Of a DNA stretch of 64,000 nt, positions 39,249 through 52,272 are shown one piece after another. How positions within the stretch are numbered: position 1 is the stretch's first letter; each line of letters opens with the position of its first letter. The notes beneath the pieces were generated by a model. It worked only from the letters and a program-made list of their open reading frames with translations, did not search any database and was not told the origin of the DNA. The stretch is from Auanema rhodensis (lineage: Eukaryota; Nematoda; Chromadorea; Rhabditida; Rhabditidae), in the NCBI GenBank assembly GCA_964057225.1, contig CAXKVF010000077.1, positions 496,001-560,000 on the forward strand, given 5' to 3'. The position numbers and the translations under genes were made by a program.

Positions 39249-41712
39249 ATCTAATTTTGAAAACCGCATCTCTTCATCTTTCACGTGAAGCGAGTTACAT
39301 ACCAAGTGCACATCACGTGTACATTTAATTAGCATAAATTAAAGTTCACGTAAATTTCAAAGTCATGGTTACCATGCACCAATATCAATAAAAATTTGTT
39401 TTTAGACTAATATGGACATGGGGAATCTAATTTTGAAAACCGCATCTCTTTTTCTTTCACGTGAAGCGAGTTACATACCAAGTGCACATCACGTGTACAT
39501 TTAATTAGCATAAATTAAAGTTCACGTAAATTTCAAAGTCATGGTTACCATGCACCAATATCAATAAAAATTTGTTTTTAGACTAATATGGACATGGGGA
39601 ATCTAATTTTGAAAACCGCATCTCTTTATCTTTCACGTGAAGCGAGTTACATACCAAGTGCACATCACGTGTACAATTAATTAGCATAAATTAAAGTTCA
39701 CGTAAATTTCAAAGTCATGGTTACCATGAAGCAATATCAATAAAAATTTGTTTCTAGACTAATATGGACATGGGGAATCTAATTTTGAAAACCGCATCTC
39801 TTTATCTTTCACGTGAAGCGAGTTACATACCAAGTGCACATCACGTGTACATTTAATTAGCATAAATTAAAGTTCACGTAAATTTCAAAGTCATGGTTAC
39901 CATGAAGCAATATCAATAAAAATTTGTTTTTAGACTAATATGGACATGGGGAATCTAATTTTGAAAACCACATCTCTTTATCTTTCACGTGAAGCGAGTT
40001 ACATACCAAGTGCACATCACGTGTACATTTAATTAGCATAAATTAAAGTTCACGTAAATTTCAAAGTCATGGTTACCATGCACCAATATCAATAAAAATT
40101 TGTTTTTAGACTAATATGGACATGGGGAATCTAATTTTGAAAACCGCATCTCTTTATCTTTCACGTGAAGCGAGTTACATACCAAGTGCACATCACGTGT
40201 ACATTTAATTAGCATAAATTAAAGTTCACGTAAATTTCAAAGTCATGGTTACCATGCACCAATATCAATAAAAATTTGTTTTTAGACTAATATGGACATG
40301 GGGAATCTAATTTTGAAAACCGCATCTCTTTATCTTTCACGTGAAGCGAGTTACATACCAAGTGCACATCACGTGTACATTTAATTAGCATAAATTAAAG
40401 TTCACGTAAATTTCAAAGTCATGGTTACCATTAACCAATATCAATAAAAAATTGTTTTTAGACTAATATGGACATGGGGAATCTAATTTTGAAAACCGCA
40501 TCTCTTCATCTTTCACGTGAAGCGAGTTACATACCAAGTGCACATCACGTGTACATTTAATTAGCATAAATTAAAGTTCACGTAAATTTCAAAGTCATGG
40601 TTACCATGCACCAATATCAATAAAAATTTGTTTTTAGACTAATATGGACATGGGGAATCTAATTTTGAAAACCGCATCTCTTTTTCTTTCACGTGAAGCG
40701 AGTTACATACCAAGTGCACATCACGTGTACATTTAATTAGAATAAATTAAAGTTCACGTAAATTTCAAAGTCATGGTTACCATGAACCAATATCAATAAA
40801 AATTTGTTTTTAGACTAATATGGACATGGGGAATCTAATTTTGAAAACCGCATCTCTTCATCTTTCACGTGAAGCGAGTTACATACCAAGTGCACATCAC
40901 GTGTACATTTAATTAGCATAAATTAAAGTTCACGTAAATTTCAAAGTCATGGTTACCATGCACCAATATCAATAAAAATTTGTTTTTAGACTAATATGGA
41001 CATGGGGAATCTAATTTTGAAAACCGCATCTCTTTTTCTTTCACGTGAAGCGAGTTACATACCAAGTGCACATCACGTGTACATTTAATTAGCATAAATT
41101 AAAGTTCACGTAAATTTCAAAGTCATGGTTACCATGCACCAATATCAATAAAAATTTGTTTTTAGACTAATATGGACATGGGGAATCTAATTTTGAAAAC
41201 CGCATCTCTTTATCTTTCACGTGAAGCGAGTTACATACCAAGTGCACATCACGTGTACAATTAATTAGCATAAATTAAAGTTCACGTAAATTTCAAAGTC
41301 ATGGTTACCATGAAGCAATATCAATAAAAATTTGTTTCTAGACTAATATGGACATGGGGAATCTAATTTTGAAAACCGCATCTCTTTATCTTTCACGTGA
41401 AGCGAGTTACATACCAAGTGCACATCACGTGTACATTTAATTAGCATAAATTAAAGTTCACGTAAATTTCAAAGTCATGGTTACCATGAAGCAATATCAA
41501 TAAAAATTTGTTTTTAGACTAATATGGACATGGGGAATCTAATTTTGAAAACCACATCTCTTTATCTTTCACGTGAAGCGAGTTACATACCAAGTGCACA
41601 TCACGTGTACATTTAATTAGCATAAATTAAAGTTCACGTAAATTTCAAAGTCATGGTTACCATGAACCAATATCAATAAAAATTTGTTTTTAGACTAATA
41701 TGGACATGGGGA
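39249..41712 (+). repeat. Five-monomer module at 39249-40128 repeated at 40833-41712
   Basis: Monomers 224-228 and 233-237 both read T27C; A28T; T76A+C131G+T154C; C131G; G18A, at an offset of nine units (1584 bp). Both lack T163G, unlike the same module at 18-29 kb. Between them lies a short relic of the 27/28-mer block (230-232). Confidence 0.82.
40305..40832 (+). repeat. Displaced fragment of the 27/28-mer block, ending in a chimeric monomer (230-232)
   Basis: Monomer 230 has G128T+T147A, 231 has T27C and 232 has A28T+C85A, exactly the opening of the long blocks, the nearest of which is 72 units (12672 bp) upstream. Monomer 232 then reverts to a plain tail lacking A129C. The junction therefore lies between 40741 and 40785 and joins onto a T27C unit as at monomer 223-224. 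Confidence 0.78.
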
Positions 41713-43296
41713 ATCTAATTTTGAAAACCGCATCTCTTTATCTTTCACGTGAAGCGAGTTACATACCAAGTGCACATCACGTGTACATTTAATTAGCATA
41801 AATTAAAGTTCACGTAAATTTCAAAGTCATGGTTACCATGAACTAATATCAATAAAAATTTGTTTTTAGACTAATATGGACATGGGGAATCTAATTTTGA
41901 AAACCGCATCTCTTTATCTTTCACGTGAAGCGAGTTACATACCAAGTGCACATCACGTGTACATTTAATTAGCATAAATTAAAGTTCACGTAAATTTCAA
42001 AGTCATGGTTACCATGAACCAATATCAATAAAAATTTGTTTTTAGACTAATATGGACATGGGGAATCTAATTTTGAAAACCGCATCTCTTTATCTTTCAC
42101 GTGAAGCGAGTTACATACCAAGTGCACATCACGTGTACATTTAATTAGCATAAATTAAAGTTCACGTAAATTTCAAAGTCATGGTTACCATGAACCAATA
42201 TCAATAAAAATTTGTTTTTAGACTAATATGGACATGGGGAATCTAATTTTGAAAACCGCATCTCTTTATCTTTCACGTGAAGCGAGTTACATACCAAGTG
42301 CACATCACGTGTACATTTAATTAGCATAAATTAAAGTTCACGTAAATTTCAAAGTCATGGTTACCATGAACCAATATCAATAAAAATTTGTTTTTAGACT
42401 AATATGGACATGGGGAATCTAATTTTGAAAACCGCATCTCTTTATCTTTCACGTGAAGCGAGTTACATACCAAGTGCACATCACGTGTACATTTAATTAG
42501 CATAAATTAAAGTTCACGTAAATTTCAAAGTCATGGTTACCATGCACCAATATCAATAAAAATTTGTTTTTAGACTAATATGGACATGGGGAATCTAATT
42601 TTGAAAACCGCATCTCTTTATCTTTCACGTGAAGCGAGTTACATACCAAGTGCACATCACGTGTACATTTAATTAGCATAAATTAAAGTTCACGTAAATT
42701 TCAAAGTCATGGTTACCATGAACCAATATCAATAAAAATTTGTTTTTAGACTAATATGGACATGAGGAATCTAATTTTGAAAACCGCATCTCTTCATCTT
42801 TCACGTGAAGCGAGTTACATACCAAGTGCACATCACGTGTACATTTAATTAGCATAAATTAAAGTTCACGTAAATTTCAAAGTCATGGTTACCATGAACC
42901 AATATCAATAAAAATTTGTTTTTAGACTAATATGGACATGGGGAATCTAATTTTGAAAACCGCATCTCTTTATCTTTCACGTGAAGCGAGTTACATACCA
43001 AGTGCACATCACGTGTACATTTAATTAGCATAAATTAAAGTTCACGTAAATTTCAAAGTCATGGTTACCATGAACCAATATCAATAAAAATTTGTTTTTA
43101 GACTAATATGGACATGGGGAATCTAATTTTGAAAACCGCATCTCTTTATCTTTCACGTGAAGCGAGTTACATACCAAGTGCACATCACGTGTACATTTAA
43201 TTAGCATAAATTAAAGTTCACGTAAACTTCAAAGTCATGGTTACCATGCACCAATATCAATAAAAATTTGTTTTTAGACTAATATGGACATGGGGA
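41713..43296 (+). repeat. Monomers 238-246, copy of the 204-211 block plus one unit
   Basis: C132T, three plain, A129C, G173A, T27C and plain units in the order described for 35729-37136. Monomer 246 adds a private T107C. After it the variant family changes sharply. Confidence 0.72.
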
Positions 43297-43648
43297 ATCT
43301 AATTTTGAAAACCGCATCTCTTTATCTTTCACGTGAAGCGAGTTACATACCAAGTGCACATCACGTGTACATTTAATTAGCATAAATTAAAGTTCACGTA
43401 AATTTCAAAGTCATGGTTACCATGCACAAATATCAATAAAAATTTGTTTTTAGACTAATATGGACATGGGGAATCTAATTTTGAAAACCGCATCTCTTTA
43501 TCTTTCACGTGAAACGAGTTACATACCAAGTGCACATCACGTGTACATTTAATTAGCATAAATTAAAGTTCACGTAAATTTCAAAGTCATGGTTACCACG
43601 CACCAATATCAATAAAAATTTGTTTTTAGACTAATATGGACATGGGGA

Positions 43649-45056
43649 ATCTAATTTTGAAAACCGCATCTCTTTATCTTTCACGTGGAGCGAGTTACAT
43701 ACCAAGTGCACATCACGTGTACATTTAATTAGCATAAATTAAAGTTCACGTAAATTTCAAAGTCATGGTTACCATGAAGCAATATCAATAAAAATTTGTT
43801 TTTAGACTAATATGGACATGGGGAATCTAATTTTGAAAACCGCATCTCTTTATCTTTCACGTGAAGCGAGTTACATACCAAGTGCACATCACGTGTACAT
43901 TTAATTAGCATAAATTAAAGTTCACGTAAATTTCAAAGTCATGGTTACCATGAAGCAATATCAATAAAAATTTGTTTTTAGACTAATATGGACATGGGGA
44001 ATCTAATTTTGAAAACCGCATCTCTTTATCTTTCACGTGAAGCGAGTTACATACCAAGTGCACATCACGTGTACATTTAATTAGCATAAATTAAAGTTCA
44101 CGTAAATTTCAAAGTCATGGTTACCATGAAGCAATATCAATAAAAATTTGTTTTTAGACTAATATGGACATGGGGAATCTAATTTTGGAAACCGCATTTC
44201 TTTATCTTTCACGTGAAGCGAGTTACATACCAAGAGCACATCACGTGTACATTTAATTAGCATAAATTAAAGTTCACGTAAATTTCAAAGTCATGGTTAC
44301 CACGCACCAATATCAATAAAAATTTGTTTTTAGACTAATATGGACATGGGGAATCTAATTTTGAAAACCGCATCTCTTTATCTTTCACGTGGAGCGAGTT
44401 ACATACCAAGTGCACATCACGTGTACATTTAATTAGCATAAATTAAAGTTCACGTAAATTTCAAAGTCATGGTTACCATGAAGCAATATCAATAAAAATT
44501 TGTTTTTAGACTAATATGGACATGGGGAATCTAATTTTGAAAACCGCATCTCTTTATCTTTCACGTGAAGCGAGTTACATACCAAGTGCACATCACGTGT
44601 ACATTTAATTAGCATAAATTAAAGTTCACGTAAATTTCAAAGTCATGGTTACCATGAAGCAATATCAATAAAAATTTGTTTTTAGACTAATATGGACATG
44701 GGGAATCTAATTTTGAAAACCGCATCTCTTTATCTTTCACGTGAAGCGAGTTACATACCAAGTGCACATCACGTGTACATTTAATTAGCATAAATTAAAG
44801 TTCACGTAAATTTCAAAGTCATGGTTACCATGAAGCAATATCAATAAAAATTTGTTTTTAGACTAATATGGACATGGGGAATCTAATTTTGGAAACCGCA
44901 TTTCTTTATCTTTCACGTGAAGCGAGTTACATACCAAGAGCACATCACGTGTACATTTAATTAGCATAAATTAAAGTTCACGTAAATTTCAAAGTCATGG
45001 TTACCATGAAGCAATATCAATAAAAATTTGTTTTTAGACTAATATGGACATGGGGA
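43649..45056 (+). repeat. Tandem four-monomer repeat, monomers 249-252 and 253-256
   Basis: Each copy reads A40G+C131G; C131G; C131G; A12G+C22T+T59A. The last unit of copy one (252) ends in the T127C+A129C tail, that of copy two (256) in C131G. Confidence 0.82.
44177..44352 (+). repeat. Chimeric monomer 252
   Basis: Its head (A12G, C22T, T59A) matches monomers 256 and 278; its tail (T127C, A129C) matches 248. The switch lies between 44235 and 44303. It is followed by an A40G unit just as 248 is, so exchange between 248-type and 256-type units created the four-unit tandem repeat. Confidence 0.78.
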
Positions 45057-48000
45057 ATCTAATTTTGAAAACCGCATCTCTTTATCTTTCACGTGAAGCG
45101 AGTTACATACCAAGAGCACATCACGTGTACATTTAATTAGCATAAATTAAAGTTCACGTAAATTTCAAAGTCATGGTTACCATGCACCAATATCAATAAA
45201 AATTTGTTTTTAGACTAATATGGACATGGGGAATCTAATTTTGAAAACCGCATCTCTTTATCTTTCACGTCAAGCGAGTTACATACCAAGTGCACATCAC
45301 GTGTACATTTAATTAGCATAAATTAAAGTTCACGTAAATTTCAAAGTCATGGTTACCATGAACCAATATCAATAAAAATTTGTTTTTAGACTAATATGGA
45401 CATGGGGAATCTAATTTTGAAAACCGCATCTCTTTATCTTTCACGTGAAGCGAGTTACATACCAAGTGCACATCACGTGTACATTTAATTAGCATAAATT
45501 AAAGTTCACGTAAATTTCAAAGTCATGGTTACCATGAACCAATATCAATAAAAATTTGTTTTTAGACTAATATGGACATGGGGAATCTAATTTTGAAAAC
45601 CGCATCTCTTTATCTTTCACGTGAAGCGAGTTACATACCAAGTGCACATCACGTGTACATTTAATTAGCATAAATTAAAGTTCACGTAAATTTCAAAGTC
45701 ATGGTTACCATGAACCAATATCAATAAAAATTTGTTTTTAGACTAATATGGACATGGGGAATCTAATTTTGAAAACCGCATCTCTTCATCTTTCACGTGA
45801 AGCGAGTTACATACCAAGTGCACATCACGTGTACATTTAATTAGCATAAATTAAAGTTCACGTAAATTTCAAAGTCATGGTTACCATGCACAAATATCAA
45901 TAAAAATTTGTTTTTAGACTAATATGGACATGGGGAATCTAAGTTTGAAAACCGCATCTCTTTATCTTTCACGTGAAGCGAGTTACATACCAAGTGCACA
46001 TCACGTGTACATTTAATTAGCATAAATTAAAGTTCACGTAAATTTCAAAGTCATGGTTACCACGCACCAATATCAATAAAAATTTGTTTTTAGACTAATA
46101 TGGACATGGGGAATCTAATTTTGAAAACCGCATCTCTTTATCTTTTACGTGAAGCGAGTTACATACCAAGTGCACATCACGTGTACATTTAATTAGCATA
46201 AATTAAAGTTCACGTAAATTTCAAAGTCATGGTTACCATGAAGCAATATCAATAAAAATTTGTTTTTAGACTAATATGGACATGGGGAATCTAATTTTGA
46301 AAACCGCATCTCTTTATCTTTCACGTGAAGCGAGTTACATACCAAGTGCACATCACGTGTACATTTAATTAGCATAAATTAAAGTTCACGTAAATTTCAA
46401 AGTCATGGTTACCATGAACCAATATCAATAAAAATTTGTTTTTAGACTAATATGGACATGGGGATTCTAATTTTGAAAACCGCATCTCTTTATCTTTCAC
46501 GTGAAGCGAGTTACATACCAAGTGCACATCACGTGTACATTTAATTAGCATAAATTAAAGTTCACGTAAATTTCAAAGTCATGGTTACCATGAACCAATA
46601 TCAATAAAAATTTGTTTTTAGACTAATATGGACATGGGGAATCTAATTTTGAAAACCGCATCTCTTTATCTTTCACGTGAAGCGAGTTACATACCAAGTG
46701 CACATCACGTGTACATTTAATTAGCATAAATTAAAGTTCACGTAAATTTCAAAGTCATGGTTACCACGCACCAATATCAATAAAAATTTGTTTTTAGACT
46801 AATATGGACATGGGGAATCTAATTTTGAAAACCGCATCTCTTTATCTTTCACGTGGAGCGAGTTACATACCAAGTGCACATCACGTGTACATTTAATTAG
46901 CATAAATTAAAGTTCACGTAAATTTCAAAGTCATGGTTACCATGAAGCAATATCAATAAAAATTTGTTTTTAGACTAATATGGACATGGGGAATCTAATT
47001 TTGAAAACCGCATCTCTTTATCTTTTACGTGAAGCGAGTTACATACCAAGTGCACATCACGTGTACATTTAATTAGCATAAATTAAAGTTCACGTAAATT
47101 TCAAAGTCATGGTTACCATGAAGCAATATCAATAAAAATTTGTTTTTAGACTAATATGGACATGGGGAATCTAATTTTGAGAACCGCATTTCTTTATCTT
47201 TCACGTGAAGCGAGTTACATACCAAGAGCACATCACGTGTACATTTAATTAGCATAAATTAAAGTTCACGTAAATTTCAAAGTCATGGTTACCATGAACC
47301 AATATCAATAAAAATTTGTTTTTAGACTAATATGGACATGGAGAATCTAATTTTGAAAACCGCATCTCTTTATCTTTCACGTGAAGCGAGTTACATACCA
47401 AGAGCACATCACGTGTACATTTAATTAGCATAAATTAAAGTTCACGTAAATTTCAAAGTCATGGTTACCATGCACCAATATCAATAAAAATTTGTTTTTA
47501 GACTAATATGGACATGGGGAATCTAATTTTGAAAACCGCATCTCTTTATCTTTCACGTGAAGCGAGTTACATACCAAGTGCACATCACGTGTACATTTAA
47601 TTAGCATAAATTAAAGTTCACGTAAATTTCAAAGTCATGGTTACCATGAACCAATATCAATAAAAATTTGTTTTTAGACTAATATGGACATGGGGAATCT
47701 AATTTTGAAAACCGCATCTCTTTATCTTTCACGTGAAGCGAGTTACATACCAAGTGCACATCACGTGTACATTTAATTAGCATAAATTAAAGTTCACGTA
47801 AATTTCAAAGTCATGGTTACCATGAACCAATATCAATAAAAATTTGTTTTTAGACTAATATGGACATGGGGAATCTAATTTTGAAAACCGCATCTCTTTA
47901 TCTTTCACGTGAAGCGAGTTACATACCAAGTGCACATCACGTGTACATTTAATTAGCATAAATTAAAGTTCACGTAAATTTCAAAGTCATGGTTACCATG

Positions 48001-48752
48001 CACAAATATCAATAAAAATTTGTTTTTAGACTAATATGGACATGGGGAATCTAATTTTGAAAACCGCATCTCTTTATCTTTCACGTGGAGCGAGTTACAT
48101 ACCAAGTGCACATCACGTGTACATTTAATTAGCATAAATTAAAGTTCACGTAAATTTCAAAGTCATGGTTACCATGAAGCAATATCAATAAAAATTTGTT
48201 TTTAGACTAATATGGACATGGGGAATCTAATTTTGAAAACCGCATCTCTTTATCTTTTACGTGAAGCGAGTTACATACCAAGTGCACATCACGTGTACAT
48301 TTAATTAGCATAAATTAAAGTTCACGTAAATTTCAAAGTCATGGTTACCATGAAGCAATATCAATAAAAATTTGTTTTTAGACTAATATGGACATGGGGA
48401 ATCTAATTTTGAAAACCGCATCTCTTTATCTTTCACGTGAAGCGAGTTACATACCAAGTGCACATCACGTGTACATTTAATTAGCATAAATTAAAGTTCA
48501 CGTAAATTTCAAAGTCATGGTTACCATGAACCAATATCAATAAAAATTTGTTTTCAGACTAATATGGACATGGGGAATCTAATTTTGAAAACCGCATCTC
48601 TTTATCTTTTACGTGAAGCGAGTTACATACCAAGTGCACATCACGTGTACATTTAATTAGCATAAATTAAAGTTCACCTAAATTTCAAAGTCATGGTTAC
48701 CATGAAGCAATATCAATAAAAATTTGTTTTTAGACTAATATGGACATGGGGA
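44881..48752 (+). repeat. 22-monomer higher-order block, monomers 256-277 (3872 bp)
   Basis: Order of marks: A12G+C22T+T59A (256); T59A (257); G39C (258); two plain; T27C+C132A (261); T7G+T127C (262); C34T+C131G (263); plain; A1T (265); T127C (266); A40G (267); C34T (268); A13G+C22T+T59A with G174A (269); T59A (270); two plain; C132A (273); A40G; C34T; T155C (276); C34T+G102C (277). The next copy starts with the same rare unit at 48753. Confidence 0.82.
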
Positions 48753-49632
48753 ATCTAATTTTGGAAACCGCATTTCTTTATCTTTCACGTGAAGCGAGTT
48801 ACATACCAAGAGCACATCACGTGTACATTTAATTAGCATAAATTAAAGTTCACGTAAATTTCAAAGTCATGGTTACCATGAAGCAATATCAATAAAAATT
48901 TGTTTTTAGACTAATATGGACATGGGGAATCTAATTTTGAAAACCGCATCTCTTTATCTTTCACGTGAAGCGAGTTACATACCAAGAGCACATCACGTGT
49001 ACATTTAATTAGCATAAATTAAAGTTCACGTAAATTTCAAAGTCATGGTTACCATGCACCAATATCAATAAAAATTTGTTTTTAGACTAATATGGACATG
49101 GGGAATCTAATTTTGAAAACCGCATCTCTTTATCTTTCACGTCAAGCGAGTTACATACCAAGTGCACATCACGTGTACATTTAATTAGCATAAATTAAAG
49201 TTCACGTAAATTTCAAAGTCATGGTTACCATGAACCAATATCAATAAAAATTTGTTTTTAGACTAATATGGACATGGGGAATCTAATTTTGAAAACCGCA
49301 TCTCTTTATCTTTCACGTGAAGCGAGTTACATACCAAGTGCACATCACGTGTACATTTAATTAGCATAAATTAAAGTTCACGTAAATTTCAAAGTCATGG
49401 TTACCATGAACCAATATCAATAAAAATTTGTTTTTAGACTAATATGGACATGGGGAATCTAATTTTGAAAACCGCATCTCTTTATCTTTCACGTGAAGCG
49501 AGTTACATACCAAGTGCACATCACGTGTACATTTAATTAGCATAAATTAAAGTTCACGTAAATTTCAAAGTCATGGTTACCATGAACCAATATCAATAAA
49601 AATTTGTTTTTAGACTAATATGGACATGGGGA

Positions 49633-50688
49633 ATCTAATTTTGAAAACCGCATCTCTTCATCTTTCACGTGAAGCGAGTTACATACCAAGTGCACATCAC
49701 GTGTACATTTAATTAGCATAAATTAAAGTTCACGTAAATTTCAAAGTCATGGTTACCATGCACAAATATCAATAAAAATTTGTTTTTAGACTAATATGGA
49801 CATGGGGAATCTAAGTTTGAAAACCGCATCTCTTTATCTTTCACGTGAAGCGAGTTACATACCAAGTGCACATCACGTGTACATTTAATTAGCATAAATT
49901 AAAGTTCACGTAAATTTCAAAGTCATGGTTACCACGCACCAATATCAATAAAAATTTGTTTTTAGACTAATATGGACATGGGGAATCTAATTTTGAAAAC
50001 CGCATCTCTTTATCTTTTACGTGAAGCGAGTTACATACCAAGTGCACATCACGTGTACATTTAATTAGCATAAATTAAAGTTCACGTAAATTTCAAAGTC
50101 ATGGTTACCATGAAGCAATATCAATAAAAATTTGTTTTTAGACTAATATGGACATGGGGAATCTAATTTTGAAAACCGCATCTCTTCATCTTTCACGTGA
50201 AGCGAGTTACATACCAAGTGCACATCACGTGTACATTTAATTAGCATAAATTAAAGTTCACGTAAATTTCAAAGTCATGGTTACCATGCACAAATATCAA
50301 TAAAAATTTGTTTTTAGACTAATATGGACATGGGGAATCTAAGTTTGAAAACCGCATCTCTTTATCTTTCACGTGAAGCGAGTTACATACCAAGTGCACA
50401 TCACGTGTACATTTAATTAGCATAAATTAAAGTTCACGTAAATTTCAAAGTCATGGTTACCACGCACCAATATCAATAAAAATTTGTTTTTAGACTAATA
50501 TGGACATGGGGAATCTAATTTTGAAAACCGCATCTCTTTATCTTTTACGTGAAGCGAGTTACATACCAAGTGCACATCACGTGTACATTTAATTAGCATA
50601 AATTAAAGTTCACGTAAATTTCAAAGTCATGGTTACCATGAAGCAATATCAATAAAAATTTGTTTTTAGACTAATATGGACATGGGGA
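49633..50688 (+). repeat. Tandem three-monomer repeat, monomers 283-285 and 286-288 (528 bp each)
   Basis: Each copy reads T27C+C132A; T7G with T127C+A129C; C34T+C131G. A third copy lies at monomers 293-295. The two adjacent copies carry no distinguishing change that I could see, so this looks like one of the youngest events in the window. Confidence 0.85.
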
Positions 50689-52272
50689 ATCTAATTTTGA
50701 AAACCGCATCTCTTTATCTTTCACGTGAAGCGAGTTACATACCAAGTGCACATCACGTGTACATTTAATTAGCATAAATTAAAGTTCACGTAAATTTCAA
50801 AGTCATGGTTACCATGAACCAATATCAATAAAAATTTGTTTTTAGACTAATATGGACATGGGGATTCTAATTTTGAAAACCGCATCTCTTTATCTTTCAC
50901 GTGAAGCGAGTTACATACCAAGTGCACATCACGTGTACATTTAATTAGCATAAATTAAAGTTCACGTAAATTTCAAAGTCATGGTTACCATGAACCAATA
51001 TCAATAAAAATTTGTTTTTAGACTAATATGGACATGGGGAATCTAATTTTGAAAACCGCATCTCTTCATCTTTCACGTGAAGCGAGTTACATACCAAGTG
51101 CACATCACGTGTACATTTAATTAGCATAAATTAAAGTTCACGTAAATTTCAAAGTCATGGTTACCATGAACCAATATCAATAAAAATTTGTTTTTAGACT
51201 AATATGGACATGGGGAATCTAATTTTGAAAACCGCATCTCTTTATCTTTCACGTGAAGCGAGTTACATACCAAGTGCACATCACGTGTACATTTAATTAG
51301 CATAAATTAAAGTTCACGTAAATTTCAAAGTCATGGTTACCATGAACCAATATCAATAAAAATTTGTTTTTAGACTAATATGGACATGGGGAATCTAATT
51401 TTGAAAACCGCATCTCTTCATCTTTCACGTGAAGCGAGTTACATACCAAGTGCACATCACGTGTACATTTAATTAGCATAAATTAAAGTTCACGTAAATT
51501 TCAAAGTCATGGTTACCATGCACAAATATCAATAAAAATTTGTTTTTAGACTAATATGGACATGGGGAATCTAAGTTTGAAAACCGCATCTCTTTATCTT
51601 TCACGTGAAGCGAGTTACATACCAAGTGCACATCACGTGTACATTTAATTAGCATAAATTAAAGTTCACGTAAATTTCAAAGTCATGGTTACCACGCACC
51701 AATATCAATAAAAATTTGTTTTTAGACTAATATGGACATGGGGAATCTAATTTTGAAAACCGCATCTCTTTATCTTTTACGTGAAGCGAGTTACATACCA
51801 AGTGCACATCACGTGTACATTTAATTAGCATAAATTAAAGTTCACGTAAATTTCAAAGTCATGGTTACCATGAAGCAATATCAATAAAAATTTGTTTTTA
51901 GACTAATATGGACATGGGGAATCTAATTTTGAAAACCGCATCTCTTTATCTTTCACGTGAAGCGAGTTACATACCAAGTGCACATCACGTGTACATTTAA
52001 TTAGCATAAATTAAAGTTCACGTAAATTTCAAAGTCATGGTTACCATGAACCAATATCAATAAAAATTTGTTTTTAGACTAATATGGACATGGGGATTCT
52101 AATTTTGAAAACCGCATCTCTTTATCTTTCACGTGAAGCGAGTTACATACCAAGTGCACATCACGTGTACATTTAATTAGCATAAATTAAAGTTCACGTA
52201 AATTTCAAAGTCATGGTTACCATGAACCAATATCAATAAAAATTTGTTTTTAGACTAATATGGACATGGGGA
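50161..52272 (+). repeat. Five-monomer series 286-290 repeated at 293-297 (offset 7, 1232 bp)
   Basis: Both series read T27C+C132A; T7G+T127C; C34T; plain; A1T. The units between them (291-292) are a T27C unit and a plain unit. Confidence 0.82.
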
